64,000 nt of DNA from JACQFV01 sp964593585 (GCA_964593585.1 CAZQIZ010000004.1:1-64000), one strand, 5' to 3'. Counted from the stretch's first letter, positions 1 to 8,549 are shown. The notes: generated by a model from the letters alone, not told the origin. A program made the numbers and translations.

Positions 1-327
1 GGTGCGTGATTATGAACAGAAATGACCGACACACAAAATTCCTGACAGGCCCCGCGCGAGAGGCAAGGGGCACTCCACCCCTTGCCTCCGACGCGTTCAA
101 AGGCACGATTTGTCCGATACGAACTGCAGTTGCAAGACCTGATCGAACCCCATCGTCCGGACAAGGGGCTTTCAGCCCCTCGGTGGCCCAAGCGAAGCGA
201 GGGCCGCCTGCGCAGACTCCATGTTGTGACTCGTTACCCATAGCACCTGGATCATGGGAACCCTCGATCTGACTGACACTCCTAATCCCCCCTTGCTTTC
301 GACTTAGAATGCGGCTATTTCCGGCGC
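1..327. other. Non-coding stretch with two hairpins
   Basis: No credible gene is visible; an open frame at 6-272 has no recognisable domain and a composition typical of non-coding GC-rich DNA. The stretch holds two perfect stem-loops: 62-86 (9-bp stem, arms GGCAAGGGG and CCCCTTGCC, 7-nt loop) and 164-180 (7-bp stem, arms AGGGGCT and AGCCCCT, loop TTC). Neither is followed by a T-run, so they look more like intergenic palindromic repeats than intrinsic terminators. No clear promoter is seen for the gene starting at 328. Confidence 0.5.
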
Positions 328-1530
328 ATGAGTATGACGCCCACGACCGGACTGCCCTCACGCGCCACCTTTCTCCCCTTTGCGGCGCCCACCGTCGGCG
401 AGGAGGAAATCGCCGAGGTGGTCGATACGCTGCGCTCGGGATGGCTAACCTCCGGCCCCAAGGTGAAACGGTTTGAGGAGGAGTTCGCCGCGAAGGTCGG
501 GGCGGCGCACGCCATCGCGGTCAATTCCTGCACCGCGGCGCTGCATCTGGCGCTGGAAGCGGTCGGGGTGGGCGAAGGAGACGAAGTGCTGACCACGCCG
601 ATGACCTTCGCGGCCACCGGCGAAGTGATACGCTACCTTGGCGCCACCCCGCTTCTGGTCGATATCGACCCGGTCACTATGAACATCGATGCCGACTCGC
701 TGGCCGAGGCGACGCGCAAGGCCTGGCGGGCCAAGGCGGTCATCCCGGTGCACATCGGCGGACTCATGTGCGACATGGACTCCATCACGCAGATTGCCCG
801 TGCCCACGGCATGGCGGTCATCGAAGATGCCGCCCACACCTTTCCCTCCACCTACAAGGGCCGGATGGTCGGCACGCTCGGCCATGTCACGTGCTTCTCC
901 TTCTACTCGACCAAGACGATCACCACCGGCGAAGGGGGCATGGCCACCACGCAGGATGAGGGGCTGGCCGAGCGGATGCGGATGATGAGTCTGCATGGGA
1001 TCAGCAAGAACGCCTGGACGCGCTACACCGCCGCGGGTTCATGGAAGTATGACATCCTCTACCCCGGCTTCAAGTACAACATGCCCGACATCGCCGCAGC
1101 GCTGGGATTGGCGCAACTGCGCAAGGCCGAGGAGTTTCACCGGCGGCGCGCCGCGATCGCGCAACGCTACACCGAGGCGTTCGGCGCCATCGCCGAGTTG
1201 GTCGAGCCGCCGCCCGATGCGCCCGCCGGCGATCTGCACTCCTGGCATCTCTACATCCTGCGTCTGCGTCTGGGGGCGTTGCGAATCGGGCGGGATGAAT
1301 TCATCGAGGAACTCAAGCGCGCCAACATCGGCGTGTCGGTGCATTTCATTCCGCTGCACCTGCATCCGTACTATGTCGAGACCTACGGTTACCAGCCGGA
1401 GGATTTCCCGCACGCGCTGGCCAGCTACCAGCGGTCGATCAGTCTGCCGATCTACCCGAAGATGACCGATGACGACGTCGAGTCGGTCATCGCCGCGGTC
1501 ACCGCGATTGCCCGCGCGCAGGCGAAGTGA
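328..1530 (+). CDS. DegT/DnrJ/EryC1/StrS-family PLP aminotransferase
   Basis: A 400-residue sugar aminotransferase of the DegT/DnrJ/EryC1/StrS family, which transaminates nucleotide-linked keto-sugars for surface glycans. Visible family marks are the N-terminal SGWLTSGPKVKRFEEEFA, the cofactor-site stretch NSCTAALHLAL, the VIEDAAHTFPS segment (Asp that contacts the pyridine nitrogen) and the Schiff-base lysine in FYSTKTITTGEGGM. The C-terminal region contains SWHLYILRL and VHFIPLHLHPYY, also typical. Length is normal for the family. The start is the ATG at 328; no strong Shine-Dalgarno is seen, and an in-frame ATG lies two codons later. It abuts the sugar transferase gene, suggesting both serve one glycan pathway. 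The exact sugar substrate cannot be read from sequence. Confidence 0.93.
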   Translation: MSMTPTTGLPSRATFLPFAAPTVGEEEIAEVVDTLRSGWLTSGPKVKRFEEEFAAKVGAAHAIAVNSCTAALHLALEAVGVGEGDEVLTTPMTFAATGEVIRYLGATPLLVDIDPVTMNIDADSLAEATRKAWRAKAVIPVHIGGLMCDMDSITQIARAHGMAVIEDAAHTFPSTYKGRMVGTLGHVTCFSFYSTKTITTGEGGMATTQDEGLAERMRMMSLHGISKNAWTRYTAAGSWKYDILYPGFKYNMPDIAAALGLAQLRKAEEFHRRRAAIAQRYTEAFGAIAELVEPPPDAPAGDLHSWHLYILRLRLGALRIGRDEFIEELKRANIGVSVHFIPLHLHPYYVETYGYQPEDFPHALASYQRSISLPIYPKMTDDDVESVIAAVTAIARAQAK

Positions 1531-1532
1531 CG

Positions 1533-2111
1533 ATGGGCAAACGCCTCTTCGACCTGGTCTGCGCCGCGGCCGGCCTGATTATCGCCTCCCCCCTGCTGGC
1601 GCTCATCGCGCTGGCCGTGGTGGGAACCAGCCGCGGCCCGGTGTTCTTCCGTCAGGAGCGGATCGGCCGCGGCTTCGCGCCGTTTCGGATCGTCAAGTTC
1701 CGTACGATGTTCGAGGGGATCGACGGACCACTGGTCACCTCGCGCGGGGACCGTCGTGTGACGCCGGTCGGACGACTTCTGCGCCGCACCAAACTCGATG
1801 AATTGCCGCAGTTGTGGAATGTCGTCTGCGGCGACATGAGTCTGGTCGGACCGCGTCCCGAAGTCCGCCGTTATGTCGAGATGTTCCGTGCCGACTACGA
1901 GGTAATCCTGCGGGCGCGTCCGGGGATCACCGACCCGGCAAGTCTCAAGTTTCGCCGCGAAGAACTGCTGTTGGCCGCCGCATCAGACCCTGAAGCCAAG
2001 TATGTGACCGAGATCCTGCCCCAGAAAATCGCGATGGCGAAGGAGTATGTCCGGACACGCTCCTTCGCCGGCGATTTGGTTCTGATCCTGCGCACGGTGG
2101 CGCATCTGTAA
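1533..2111 (+). CDS. Bacterial sugar transferase (initiating glycosyl-phosphate transferase, WcaJ/PglC type)
   Basis: About 192 residues, the size of the minimal catalytic domain of monotopic phosphoglycosyl transferases that load a sugar phosphate onto undecaprenyl phosphate at the inner membrane. It begins MGKRLFDLVCAAAGLIIASP, a reentrant hydrophobic segment, followed by FRQERIGRGFAPFRIVKFRT and RRTKLDELPQLWNV, then MSLVGPRPEV, all family hallmarks; the DE in LDELPQ is the expected catalytic Asp-Glu pair. The ATG at 1533 gives the usual N-terminus; a GTG at 1527 overlapping the upstream TGA (GTGA) is an alternative and would imply translational coupling. Together with the aminotransferase it suggests synthesis of an amino-sugar-initiated glycan. 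The gene converges on the next one with about 5 bp between stops. Confidence 0.92.
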   Translation: MGKRLFDLVCAAAGLIIASPLLALIALAVVGTSRGPVFFRQERIGRGFAPFRIVKFRTMFEGIDGPLVTSRGDRRVTPVGRLLRRTKLDELPQLWNVVCGDMSLVGPRPEVRRYVEMFRADYEVILRARPGITDPASLKFRREELLLAAASDPEAKYVTEILPQKIAMAKEYVRTRSFAGDLVLILRTVAHL

Positions 2112-2116
2112 GCGGC

Positions 2117-2758
2117 TTACGATTTCTTCAGATTGGCAATCAAGTAGTCGAAGTCGGGCTTGATCTCCGCGATGGCCTTCTCCGGTCCCGTGAGCTTGAA
2201 GAACAACGGACCTTCGGGGGCTTCGACGATCGCGCCGAGCAGACGGAACCCCGGCTTGGGAACCGGCGCCTGGCCCATCATGCCGCCCGACATGTAAGTC
2301 CCCGTCAAGTCGATGGTGGTGACATGCAGGCCATTGGCTTCGAAGTGGCCGGTTTGCGCCTTGGCCTTCGAGTCGGAGCCATCGGGTTGCTGGAATTGTC
2401 CGATCCAGCGGTTGATGTTCGACTGGACATCGCCGCCCTGGCCGGTGCCGAAGAAGAAGACGGCGCACTCGGATTCGTTGTCGCCTTCGCCGATCAGGTA
2501 AGTGGCGGCCCGCATCGGCCGTGCGCCCATCACCGCCCACCCCTCGGGAATCGACCAACTGACGCCCGCGGCGCTGGCGGTGGCGCCGGCGGCGCTGCCC
2601 GAGCCGCCGCTTTTGGGTGTCGTGGCCGACGACGCGGCGGACTGTGGAGTGGTCCCGTCCTTCTTGACGGTTTCGACATTCGAATCACCGCAGGCGGCAA
2701 ACAGCAACGACAGTCCGACGGTCAGCGTCAGTGCGGCAACAGGCAGACGATTTCGCAC
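2117..2758 (-). CDS. Hypothetical lipoprotein
   Basis: About 213 residues. The N-terminus has a hydrophobic signal segment ending in LSLLFAAC-GDS, a lipobox with the lipidated cysteine, so an envelope lipoprotein is predicted. A low-complexity Ser/Thr/Ala/Gly linker follows (about residues 30-65), then a globular domain containing GWAVMGARPMRAATYLIGEG and GPLFFKLTGPEKAIAEI, which resembles proteins that hold a Trp-containing beta-sandwich, but no family is assigned. I chose the GTG at 2758 because GGAG lies seven bases upstream; a TTG at 2785 would also be in frame. The gene reads convergently with the sugar transferase and is followed upstream by a tRNA gene. Function unknown. Confidence 0.75.
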   Translation of the reverse strand: MRNRLPVAALTLTVGLSLLFAACGDSNVETVKKDGTTPQSAASSATTPKSGGSGSAAGATASAAGVSWSIPEGWAVMGARPMRAATYLIGEGDNESECAVFFFGTGQGGDVQSNINRWIGQFQQPDGSDSKAKAQTGHFEANGLHVTTIDLTGTYMSGGMMGQAPVPKPGFRLLGAIVEAPEGPLFFKLTGPEKAIAEIKPDFDYLIANLKKS

Positions 2759-2827
2759 GCGTGGTCTCCGTGTGAGGGTTGGCAAACAGCGCCGGATAAT
2801 CCGGCGTGTGCGGTTCTTTAAGGTGAG

Positions 2828-2901
2828 AGCGGGAGACGGGACTCGAACCCGCGACCAACAGCTTGGAAGGCTGTGACTCTAGCCAACTGAGTTACTCCCG
2901 C
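2828..2901 (-). tRNA. tRNA-Gly (anticodon UCC)
   Basis: On the minus strand a complete cloverleaf is seen: acceptor arms GCGGGAG and CTCCCGC, D-arm ACTC/GAGT, anticodon stem ACAGC/GCTGT with loop CTTCCAA (anticodon TCC), and T-arm with TTCGAGT. The discriminator base is U, as usual for bacterial tRNA-Gly. The CCA end is not encoded. Confidence 0.96.
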
Positions 2902-2963
2902 GTGGTCAGGCATTTCAGTATACAACGGCCGGCCGGGGCGAATCAACGAGGAAGCGCGCTGGG

Positions 2964-4661
2964 TCAATCCCGCGGCAGCCAGGCCAGTTTCAGGACTTCC
3001 TCGATGATCTCGGTGTGTATATGGATCAGATAAACCGCAGGGGCGGCGTCCCCTCCGGAGATGGTCCGGCCGTCCCACGTCCCTTCGCCGGCGCGGATTT
3101 CCCCTTCATAGACCAAGCCGCCAGCGACCGTGAAAACGCGGAAGTCACCGTCGCTGTTCGGGCCGCCGGTGATCTTGATGGTCACCATATCATAGGCGGG
3201 ATTGGGACGTAATTCGACGGTCCCGTCAACGCGGTTGCAATCAAACGGCCGCACCGGCTCGATCGCATTGGTGTCCAGTCCGGCCGCCACGGCCGCCTGC
3301 ACCAGCCCCCATCCGTAGGTGGGCCAGGGCTTGATGGCCTGATCGGCGGTGGAGCGCAAAAGCAGGATCAGATCAAAGGGTGAGAGCGCCGGGTTTTGCT
3401 CCAGAAGCAGCGCGCAAACACCGGCCACCAGCGGTGTGGCAAACGAGGTTCCGTTGCCGGGTTGGTACATCCCGGTATTGGGCAGCGCAAGCCAGACACC
3501 CTGCCCGGGAGCGATCACATCGGGTTTGATGCGTCCGTCGCTGGTCGGCCCGCAGGAGGAGAAGCTGGCGCGCACCCCTTCGAATGTCGAGGCGCCGACG
3601 GCGAGCACCGAATCGCCATCGGCCGGAACGATGATGCGAATGTCGCCATCACCGCAGCCATAGTTGCCGGCGGCGTTGACGACCAGCACTCCCCGCGCCG
3701 CCGCCAGATCGGCCGCGATGGTCGATGGCGCGGTGTTGCCGTCGAAATCATCCTGGCCATACCAATTGACATACCCCAGCGAACTGGACACGATGTCGCA
3801 ACCCATCGAATCGAGCCACTCGAGGCCGGCGACCCAGTTGTCCTCTTCGGCTTCGATTTCCAGATCGACCAGCTCGGTCTTGGCAACGACAAACTGGGCG
3901 CCGGGGGCGACTCCGACCATTTGGCCCTCGTCGAACCCACCGCAGAGCGACAGGGTTTGAGTGCCATGGCGCATCTGGGAGGCCTCGTTGTCGCCGACAT
4001 CGTCATCGCCATTGATGAAATCGCGCGTGCCCTGGATGTCGAGGCAGTCGAAGGCGCGGATGCCGAGCGAGAAACCAGTGTCCATCATGCCGATGCGCAC
4101 ACCGCGTCCGCTTAATCCGGCGCGATGAAGGTATTGGACGCCCAGCAATTGAATCTGCGCCGTGGCGCCGCCGTAATCGAACACATCATCGGATGTCACG
4201 GCGCGGCGCGGTAAAGGCGAAGGCAGATCGTCCAGGGCGATCTCGGGCCGGCGAAAGGTCACAACCGGCCGGAGAGAGTCGACAAACGGCAGTTGCGCGA
4301 TGGCGGGCAGGTCCTCGGGGTGAATCCAACCGGTCACGGCATTGAGCCAGCGGGATTCGTTTTTGATCACCATACCGGCCTGTTCGAGGCCTTGGCGATA
4401 GCCGTTGTGCACCGGCAGGTCGATGCGCGGGTCGCAAGTCGATCCCCGCGCGGCGATCCGTGCCGCGGCCCGCGGCGGCAGGATTTTGGCGCCGGCGCGC
4501 GCATCGGCGTCGGGTCCTTTGTCGGAGATGAAGACCCAGACACGGTCGCCGGCGGCGGCGGCCTGACGCACCGGGTCGGAGAGGCCTGTCGCGTTCAACA
4601 TGCCGGCGTACCCGGCGACGATCAGTAGCAGCAACAACAAACGCATGCGGGAGAATCTCAT
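2964..4661 (-). CDS. Secreted S8 subtilisin-like serine protease with C-terminal sorting-type tail
   Basis: 565 residues: N-terminal signal sequence (LLLLLLIVAGYAGML), a propeptide-like region to about residue 170, then a subtilase domain. The catalytic triad is present: Asp near 193 in VRIGMMDTGF, His near 230 in MRHGTQTL, Ser near 405 in GNGTSFATPLVAG; the oxyanion Asn sits in VVNAAGNYG. The last 85 or so residues (LRPNPAYDMVTIKI, YEGEIRAGEGTWDGR, PAVYLIHI) match the FlgD-like/Por-type beta-sandwich tail that ends many exported proteins of FCB bacteria and in Bacteroidetes serves type IX sorting. The tail resemblance is seen in the sequence; use of a type IX system here is inference. It probably acts outside the cell or on its surface. 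Start codon ATG at 4661; an ATG five codons later is possible. Confidence 0.92.
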   Translation of the reverse strand: MRFSRMRLLLLLLIVAGYAGMLNATGLSDPVRQAAAAGDRVWVFISDKGPDADARAGAKILPPRAAARIAARGSTCDPRIDLPVHNGYRQGLEQAGMVIKNESRWLNAVTGWIHPEDLPAIAQLPFVDSLRPVVTFRRPEIALDDLPSPLPRRAVTSDDVFDYGGATAQIQLLGVQYLHRAGLSGRGVRIGMMDTGFSLGIRAFDCLDIQGTRDFINGDDDVGDNEASQMRHGTQTLSLCGGFDEGQMVGVAPGAQFVVAKTELVDLEIEAEEDNWVAGLEWLDSMGCDIVSSSLGYVNWYGQDDFDGNTAPSTIAADLAAARGVLVVNAAGNYGCGDGDIRIIVPADGDSVLAVGASTFEGVRASFSSCGPTSDGRIKPDVIAPGQGVWLALPNTGMYQPGNGTSFATPLVAGVCALLLEQNPALSPFDLILLLRSTADQAIKPWPTYGWGLVQAAVAAGLDTNAIEPVRPFDCNRVDGTVELRPNPAYDMVTIKITGGPNSDGDFRVFTVAGGLVYEGEIRAGEGTWDGRTISGGDAAPAVYLIHIHTEIIEEVLKLAWLPRD

Positions 4662-4700
4662 GGCAGTTTAACGTAACGACACGGGCGATCGTTCCCTCAC

Positions 4701-5447
4701 CTACAGCATACGGTGGAAGAACTCGCGCACGCGCGGATCGGCGGCGCCGTTGAGGATTTGGTCCGGCGGGGCGCACTCGATGATGCGCCCGTTCTCAAAG
4801 AAGGCGATCCGTCCGGCAACCTCGCGGACGAATCCGAGTTCATGGGAGACCACGACCATGGTCATGCCCGCGGCGGCCAGATCGCGGATCACCGCCAGCA
4901 CCTCGCCGATCATCTCGGCATCGAGCGCCGAGGTGGGTTCATCGAAGAGCATGACCTTGGGTTGCATGGCCAGCGAGCGGGCAATGGCAACGCGCTGCTG
5001 TTGTCCGCCGGAGAGTTCGGCCGGATAGGCGCCGAGCTTGTGGCGCAGTTCGACGAGGACCAGTTTCTCTTCGGCCAGACGCCCCGCATCGGCGGCGGAC
5101 AGTCCACGTACCACACGCGGCGCCAACGCGACATTTTCCAGCGCCGTTAAGTGCGGGAAGAGATTGAACTGCTGGAAGACCATGCCGATCTGGGCGCGCA
5201 CGGTGTGAATGGACTCATCGCGCGGATCGACCTTTTGCCCCGCGACGGTGATCGTGCCCGAATCGACCGACTCCAGCCCATTCAGGCAGCGCAGGAAGGT
5301 CGATTTGCCCGCGCCCGACGGTCCGACCAAGGCCACGACTTCGGAGTAGGCCACATCCAAGTCAACATGGTCGAGCGCGACAAACTTGTCGAAGCGCTTG
5401 CAGAGCGCTTCGGCGCGCACGACGGGACGATCGTCGATCCGGTTCAA
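4701..5447 (-). CDS. Polar amino-acid ABC transporter, ATP-binding protein (GlnQ/HisP type)
   Basis: ATPase of a polar amino-acid importer. Walker A is GPSGAGKST, the Q-loop lies in GMVFQQFNLFPHLTALENV, the signature is LSGGQQQRVAIARSL, Walker B is KVMLFDEPTSALD, and the switch His is in VVVSHELGF, all in canonical order and spacing. I place the start at a TTG (5447-5445) that overlaps the permease stop (TTGA); GGAGGG lies eight bases upstream. This gives 248 residues, the normal length for GlnQ. The frame is open further upstream to 5561 but that part overlaps the permease and looks non-coding. Third gene of a binding protein-permease-ATPase operon. Confidence 0.93.
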   Translation of the reverse strand: MNRIDDRPVVRAEALCKRFDKFVALDHVDLDVAYSEVVALVGPSGAGKSTFLRCLNGLESVDSGTITVAGQKVDPRDESIHTVRAQIGMVFQQFNLFPHLTALENVALAPRVVRGLSAADAGRLAEEKLVLVELRHKLGAYPAELSGGQQQRVAIARSLAMQPKVMLFDEPTSALDAEMIGEVLAVIRDLAAAGMTMVVVSHELGFVREVAGRIAFFENGRIIECAPPDQILNGAADPRVREFFHRML

Positions 5448-6166
5448 TGTCGCAACCCTCCGGCGCCGAACCCCCGCACCGCGAAGCGGCGCTCGAGGTG
5501 ACGGGCCAGTTTGGTCAGCGCCAGCGTCATCACCAGATAGAGACAGCCGACCAGAAACCAAGTCTGGAAGTCGACGAAGTACTGCGAGTAGTACTCGCGC
5601 CCGGCGCGGGTCAATTCGCGCAGGCCGATGATCGAGACCAGGGACGAATCCTTGAGGCAGGCGATGAACTCGTTGGCGGCCGGCGGGATGATGGTGCGGG
5701 TTGCCTGGGGCAGGATGACATGACGCATCGCCTGCGCGCGCGACATGCCCAGTGCCGCGGCCGCCTCATGCTGTCCCTGGGCGATCGATGAGACGCCCGA
5801 ACGGATGATTTCGGCCAAGTAGGCCGAATAGCCGATGCCGACGGCCAGGATCCCGGCGGCGAAGCGATTCAGATTGAGGACAGTGCCCAGGCCGAAGTAG
5901 ATGAAGAAAATCTGGACCAAGAGCGGCACGCCGCGGAGCACATCGACATAAACGCGGGTGAGAAAGGTCAGCGCCCGACTGCGCACCAGTGGCGCCAGAC
6001 CTACCAACGTGCCGAGTACAACAGCAATCGCGAAGGAAGACAGGGTAATGCCGATGGTTGTCGGCACCGCCGGCAACAAGAACTTGAGGATTCGCAGCGC
6101 GAGCGCGCCCTGTTCGGCGATCAGGTCGATTGGGCCTCCCGGAGGAGTTCTGCCTCCAGACGACAC
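5444..6166 (-). CDS. Polar amino-acid ABC transporter, permease (HisM/GlnP type)
   Basis: About 240 residues with five or so membrane segments and the permease signature: TTIGITLSSFAIAVVLG near the N-terminus, DVLRGVPLLVQIFFIYFGLG, the EAA loop (EAAAALGMSRAQAMRHVILP), and LKDSSLVSIIGLREL at the C-terminal side. It forms the inner-membrane channel of the importer. The start is uncertain: the longest frame begins at a GTG (6166) without an obvious Shine-Dalgarno, an in-frame stop lies just upstream, and no ATG exists before the first membrane segment. The stop overlaps the ATPase start. A stable stem-loop at 6194-6216 separates it from the binding-protein gene. Confidence 0.92.
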   Translation of the reverse strand: MSSGGRTPPGGPIDLIAEQGALALRILKFLLPAVPTTIGITLSSFAIAVVLGTLVGLAPLVRSRALTFLTRVYVDVLRGVPLLVQIFFIYFGLGTVLNLNRFAAGILAVGIGYSAYLAEIIRSGVSSIAQGQHEAAAALGMSRAQAMRHVILPQATRTIIPPAANEFIACLKDSSLVSIIGLRELTRAGREYYSQYFVDFQTWFLVGCLYLVMTLALTKLARHLERRFAVRGFGAGGLRH

Positions 6167-6193
6167 AACTTACGCTGTCGGTGAGATGGTTAC

Positions 6194-6216
6194 AATCCCT
6201 TTTGTGTGAAGGGATT
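6194..6216 (-). promoter_or_regulatory. Stem-loop between binding-protein and permease genes
   Basis: Perfect 8-bp inverted repeat (AATCCCTT and AAGGGATT) with a 7-nt loop, lying between the binding-protein stop (6237) and the permease start. It lacks a strong U-run. Such hairpins often stabilise the upstream message or partly attenuate transcription so that the binding protein is made in excess; that role is inferred. Confidence 0.5.
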
Positions 6217-6236
6217 ACGCCGTTGCCTGCCCACAA

Positions 6237-7037
6237 TCAAGTGGCGGAAGGGCCGAACCACTTGGCGCGGATGCTCTCATAGCGGCCATCGGCCTTGATC
6301 TTGGCGAGGGCCCGGTTGATCGCCGCCAATAGCTCTTTCTCGTCTTTGGCCACGGCGAAACCATACTCCTCGGCGGTCAGACTGGGGCCGACGATTTTGG
6401 CGGAGCCGCGCTGGCGGATGATCAGCTCGGTGGTCGGCTTGTCGTTGATGACCGCATCAACACGGCCGTTTTCCATATCGATGAAGGCGGCGCCGATGTT
6501 CTCGAAGGCAATGATCTCGGCGTTCGGAATCTGAGAGGCGCGCCGCTCGCCGGTGGTCCCGAGTTGCACCGCAATGGTCTTGCCGCGCAGATCATCAACA
6601 CCGAATGTGGAAGTGTCATAGATCGGTACGGCGATCGACTGGCCACCATCGTAGTAGGGCTCAGAGAAGGCCACTTGGAGGGCGCGTTCGGGAGTGATGG
6701 TAAAGGTCGAGGCAATCATGTCGTACTTGTTGGACACCAGCCCGGCGATGATGCCATCGAAAGGGACGACAACAAACTCGGCCCGGCAACCGAGTTCCCG
6801 GCAGATTTCGCGGACCAAATCGATATCGAACCCCTCGACTTCGCCGGTGGCGGTGTCAACCCACTCAAAGGGCGGATAGGTGGCGTCGGTGCCGACACGC
6901 AGCACGCCGGAGGCGGTGACACGCGCCAGCCCGTCGCCGCCGCCGACACTGCAACCCGCCGGCAGTCCGGCGAGAGCCACAAGCCAGACCAACAGGACTC
7001 CTCGGGCCGCCTCGCGTATGGTCGAATGCATCTTCAT
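6237..7037 (-). CDS. Polar amino-acid ABC transporter, substrate-binding lipoprotein
   Basis: 266 residues. Signal sequence with lipobox LAGLPAGC, then a two-lobed solute-binding fold of family 3: VLRVGTDATYPPFEWVD, GFDIDLVREI, FDGIIAGLVSNKYDMIAS, the ligand-contacting TITPERA and VAFSEPYYDGG, GKTIAVQLGTTGE, and GRVDAVINDKPTTE. It should capture a polar amino acid outside the inner membrane and deliver it to the permease; the Arg-bearing TPER motif fits alpha-carboxylate binding but the ligand is not predictable. First gene of a three-gene operon. Start ATG at 7037; an ATG at 7031 has similar Shine-Dalgarno context (GGGATGAAG). Confidence 0.94.
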   Translation of the reverse strand: MKMHSTIREAARGVLLVWLVALAGLPAGCSVGGGDGLARVTASGVLRVGTDATYPPFEWVDTATGEVEGFDIDLVREICRELGCRAEFVVVPFDGIIAGLVSNKYDMIASTFTITPERALQVAFSEPYYDGGQSIAVPIYDTSTFGVDDLRGKTIAVQLGTTGERRASQIPNAEIIAFENIGAAFIDMENGRVDAVINDKPTTELIIRQRGSAKIVGPSLTAEEYGFAVAKDEKELLAAINRALAKIKADGRYESIRAKWFGPSAT

Positions 7038-7074
7038 CCCAGCAAAAAATGCCGCTTGGCGCGCGGCGGTTCAA

Positions 7075-7105
7075 GAAAAAACCCCGCGCCCTAGGCGCGG
7101 GGTTT
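7075..7105 (-). terminator. Rho-independent terminator
   Basis: Stem with 9 GC-rich pairs (CCCCGCGCC and GGCGCGGGG at 7082-7102, 3-nt loop) extended by three A-T pairs. On the minus strand it is followed by a run of T, and it sits 25 bp after the stop of the LiaF-like gene at 7127. Confidence 0.88.
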
Positions 7106-7126
7106 GAGAATCGCGGCCGGTCCACG

Positions 7127-8098
7127 TCAGATCGACTCACCCTGCGACGGGCCGGAGGCGCGCCGCAAGCGCAGCGAACTGAGCGCCGACTGCACTTTCA
7201 TTTCGATCTTGATCGGGGCCTCCTCGAAGCCGGCGGTCTCGCTGTGGTCGCCCCGGTCGATCAGGTCAAGGTTGGTATAGGACAGACGGGAGATCGCGCC
7301 ATCGCGATGCAACCTCAGTCCCGCCGATGGCGGGATGGTGATCTCGACGGCCGAGACGCCGCAGTCGATTTCGCAGACGATCGACGACGCCAGAGAGCCG
7401 AAGACCACGTCGATGTCGGCGGCGCCGGCGTCGAGTTCGAGCGATTCGATCTTTACCGCGGTCAGATCAAGACGCATCTTCGCCGCCCCACCCTGGACGA
7501 TCAGGTCCACCGGCAGGCTGTCGGTCAGCTTCATCGTCCATTGATCGCGTCCACGGTGACGTGAGCCTTCATCCTGCACAACTCGGATGGAGCGGACGCC
7601 GCCCTCCAGGGTCGAGGTGGCAATCGGTTTGTCGCCACGGTGGCTGGCGCGCGCGACGAGAATGTTGCCGGCATCGCTGCCCCCACGCACCGTGAGGCGC
7701 CCGCCTCCCAGTTCGAGTTCGAGCTTCACCCGCTGAACCTCGGGCGTGAGTGGCTCCGACCAAGTGGAGGTCGCGGTCGAACCCCCGCTGTCGGAATCAT
7801 CCCACTGCCACTCCCAGTCGCTGGACCAGAAGTTGGCACGGGGCTCGCGCTCGCCGGCGATGACCGCATAGGAGACGACGCCGACGATGATGACCGGCGA
7901 AAGCCAGGCGAGATTGCGCACGCTTGAAGACTGGGCGGAGGTAAAGATCTTCTCGATGCCGATCGCAACGAGGATGAGCGGCCAGAGTTTGCCCAGCCAG
8001 CGCCAGAAGCCGAAGTCGACCGTGCCGGTCGTGTTGAGCAGCAGCAGGACGCCCAAGGCGATCAGGATCACACCGGTTCGTACCTTACCGACTGCCAT
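7127..8098 (-). CDS. LiaF-like membrane protein with toastrack-type C-terminal domain
   Basis: About 323 residues. Two or three N-terminal membrane helices (VILIALGVLLLLNTTG, LWPLILVAIGIEKIF, LSPVIIVGVVSYAVIAG) match the LiaI/LiaF membrane domain, followed by a linker rich in Ser/Asp and a beta-rich domain from about residue 115 (ELELGGGRLTVRGGSDAGNI, AKMRLDLTAVKIESLELDAG, DCGVSAVEITIPPSAGL) typical of the toastrack fold of LiaF and related stress proteins. The ATG at 8098 is chosen because GGAGGT lies six bases upstream and the longer frame overlaps the upstream gene. It overlaps the PspC gene by 14 bp, so the two are coupled. Likely part of an envelope-stress sensing or buffering pair; no LiaRS-type kinase is adjacent. 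Confidence 0.82.
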   Translation of the reverse strand: MAVGKVRTGVILIALGVLLLLNTTGTVDFGFWRWLGKLWPLILVAIGIEKIFTSAQSSSVRNLAWLSPVIIVGVVSYAVIAGEREPRANFWSSDWEWQWDDSDSGGSTATSTWSEPLTPEVQRVKLELELGGGRLTVRGGSDAGNILVARASHRGDKPIATSTLEGGVRSIRVVQDEGSRHRGRDQWTMKLTDSLPVDLIVQGGAAKMRLDLTAVKIESLELDAGAADIDVVFGSLASSIVCEIDCGVSAVEITIPPSAGLRLHRDGAISRLSYTNLDLIDRGDHSETAGFEEAPIKIEMKVQSALSSLRLRRASGPSQGESI

Positions 8099-8549
8099 TG
8101 TGCACCTCCGCAATGTCGGTGGCGGTGTGCTCTTCGCGCCGCGCATCGGGCTTGACGGCAAAGTAGATGAACACCACGCCGGCTCCGACCAGGAACAGCG
8201 GCCAGACATAGTCCCAATCAAACCAGAAGAAGAGATTGTCAAACAGGAAGGCCATGCCGACGAGGATGAGGATCACGCCGGGCAGAAAACCGGCGCCACG
8301 GCGTTCGGGCAGGCGCGCCGGCGCGGCGTTGGCCGGCAGCGGTGTGGCCTCGGCCGGATGCGCAAGCGGACCGCGTGGGATCACAATCCAGGCCACGATG
8401 TAGGCCACCAGCCCGAAACCGCTGGCAAAAATCAGCAGGACCGCCAACAGGCGAATCCAGGTCGGATCGACATCGAAGTACTCGGCGATTCCGGCGCACA
8501 CCCCGCCGATCATCGCCTTGTCCGGCGTGCGAACGAGCCGTTTTTGCAT
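8085..8549 (-). CDS. PspC-domain membrane protein
   Basis: About 154 residues. Residues 1-60 are a PspC domain: KRLVRTPDKAMIGGVCAGIA, EYFDVDPTWIRLLAVLLIF, VAYIVAWIVIPR. A Pro/Ala-rich linker follows, then two membrane segments (GAGFLPGVILILVGMAFLFD, WPLFLVGAGVVFIYFAV) like those of LiaI. Start ATG at 8549 is supported by GGGAGGTGTG directly upstream. PspC proteins sit in the inner membrane and take part in phage-shock/envelope-stress responses; coupling to the toastrack protein downstream suggests both act in one membrane complex. The PspA partner is not in the window. Confidence 0.88.
   Translation of the reverse strand: MQKRLVRTPDKAMIGGVCAGIAEYFDVDPTWIRLLAVLLIFASGFGLVAYIVAWIVIPRGPLAHPAEATPLPANAAPARLPERRGAGFLPGVILILVGMAFLFDNLFFWFDWDYVWPLFLVGAGVVFIYFAVKPDARREEHTATDIAEVHNGSR

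Noticed and set aside
6..272. Open frame of 88 codons at the left edge
   Set aside because: No domain, no ribosome-binding site, and crossed by two hairpins; likely chance.
4701..5561. Longer N-terminus for the ABC ATPase (start at 5561)
   Set aside because: It would overlap the permease by 118 bp, lacks similarity and the TTG with GGAGGG fits better.
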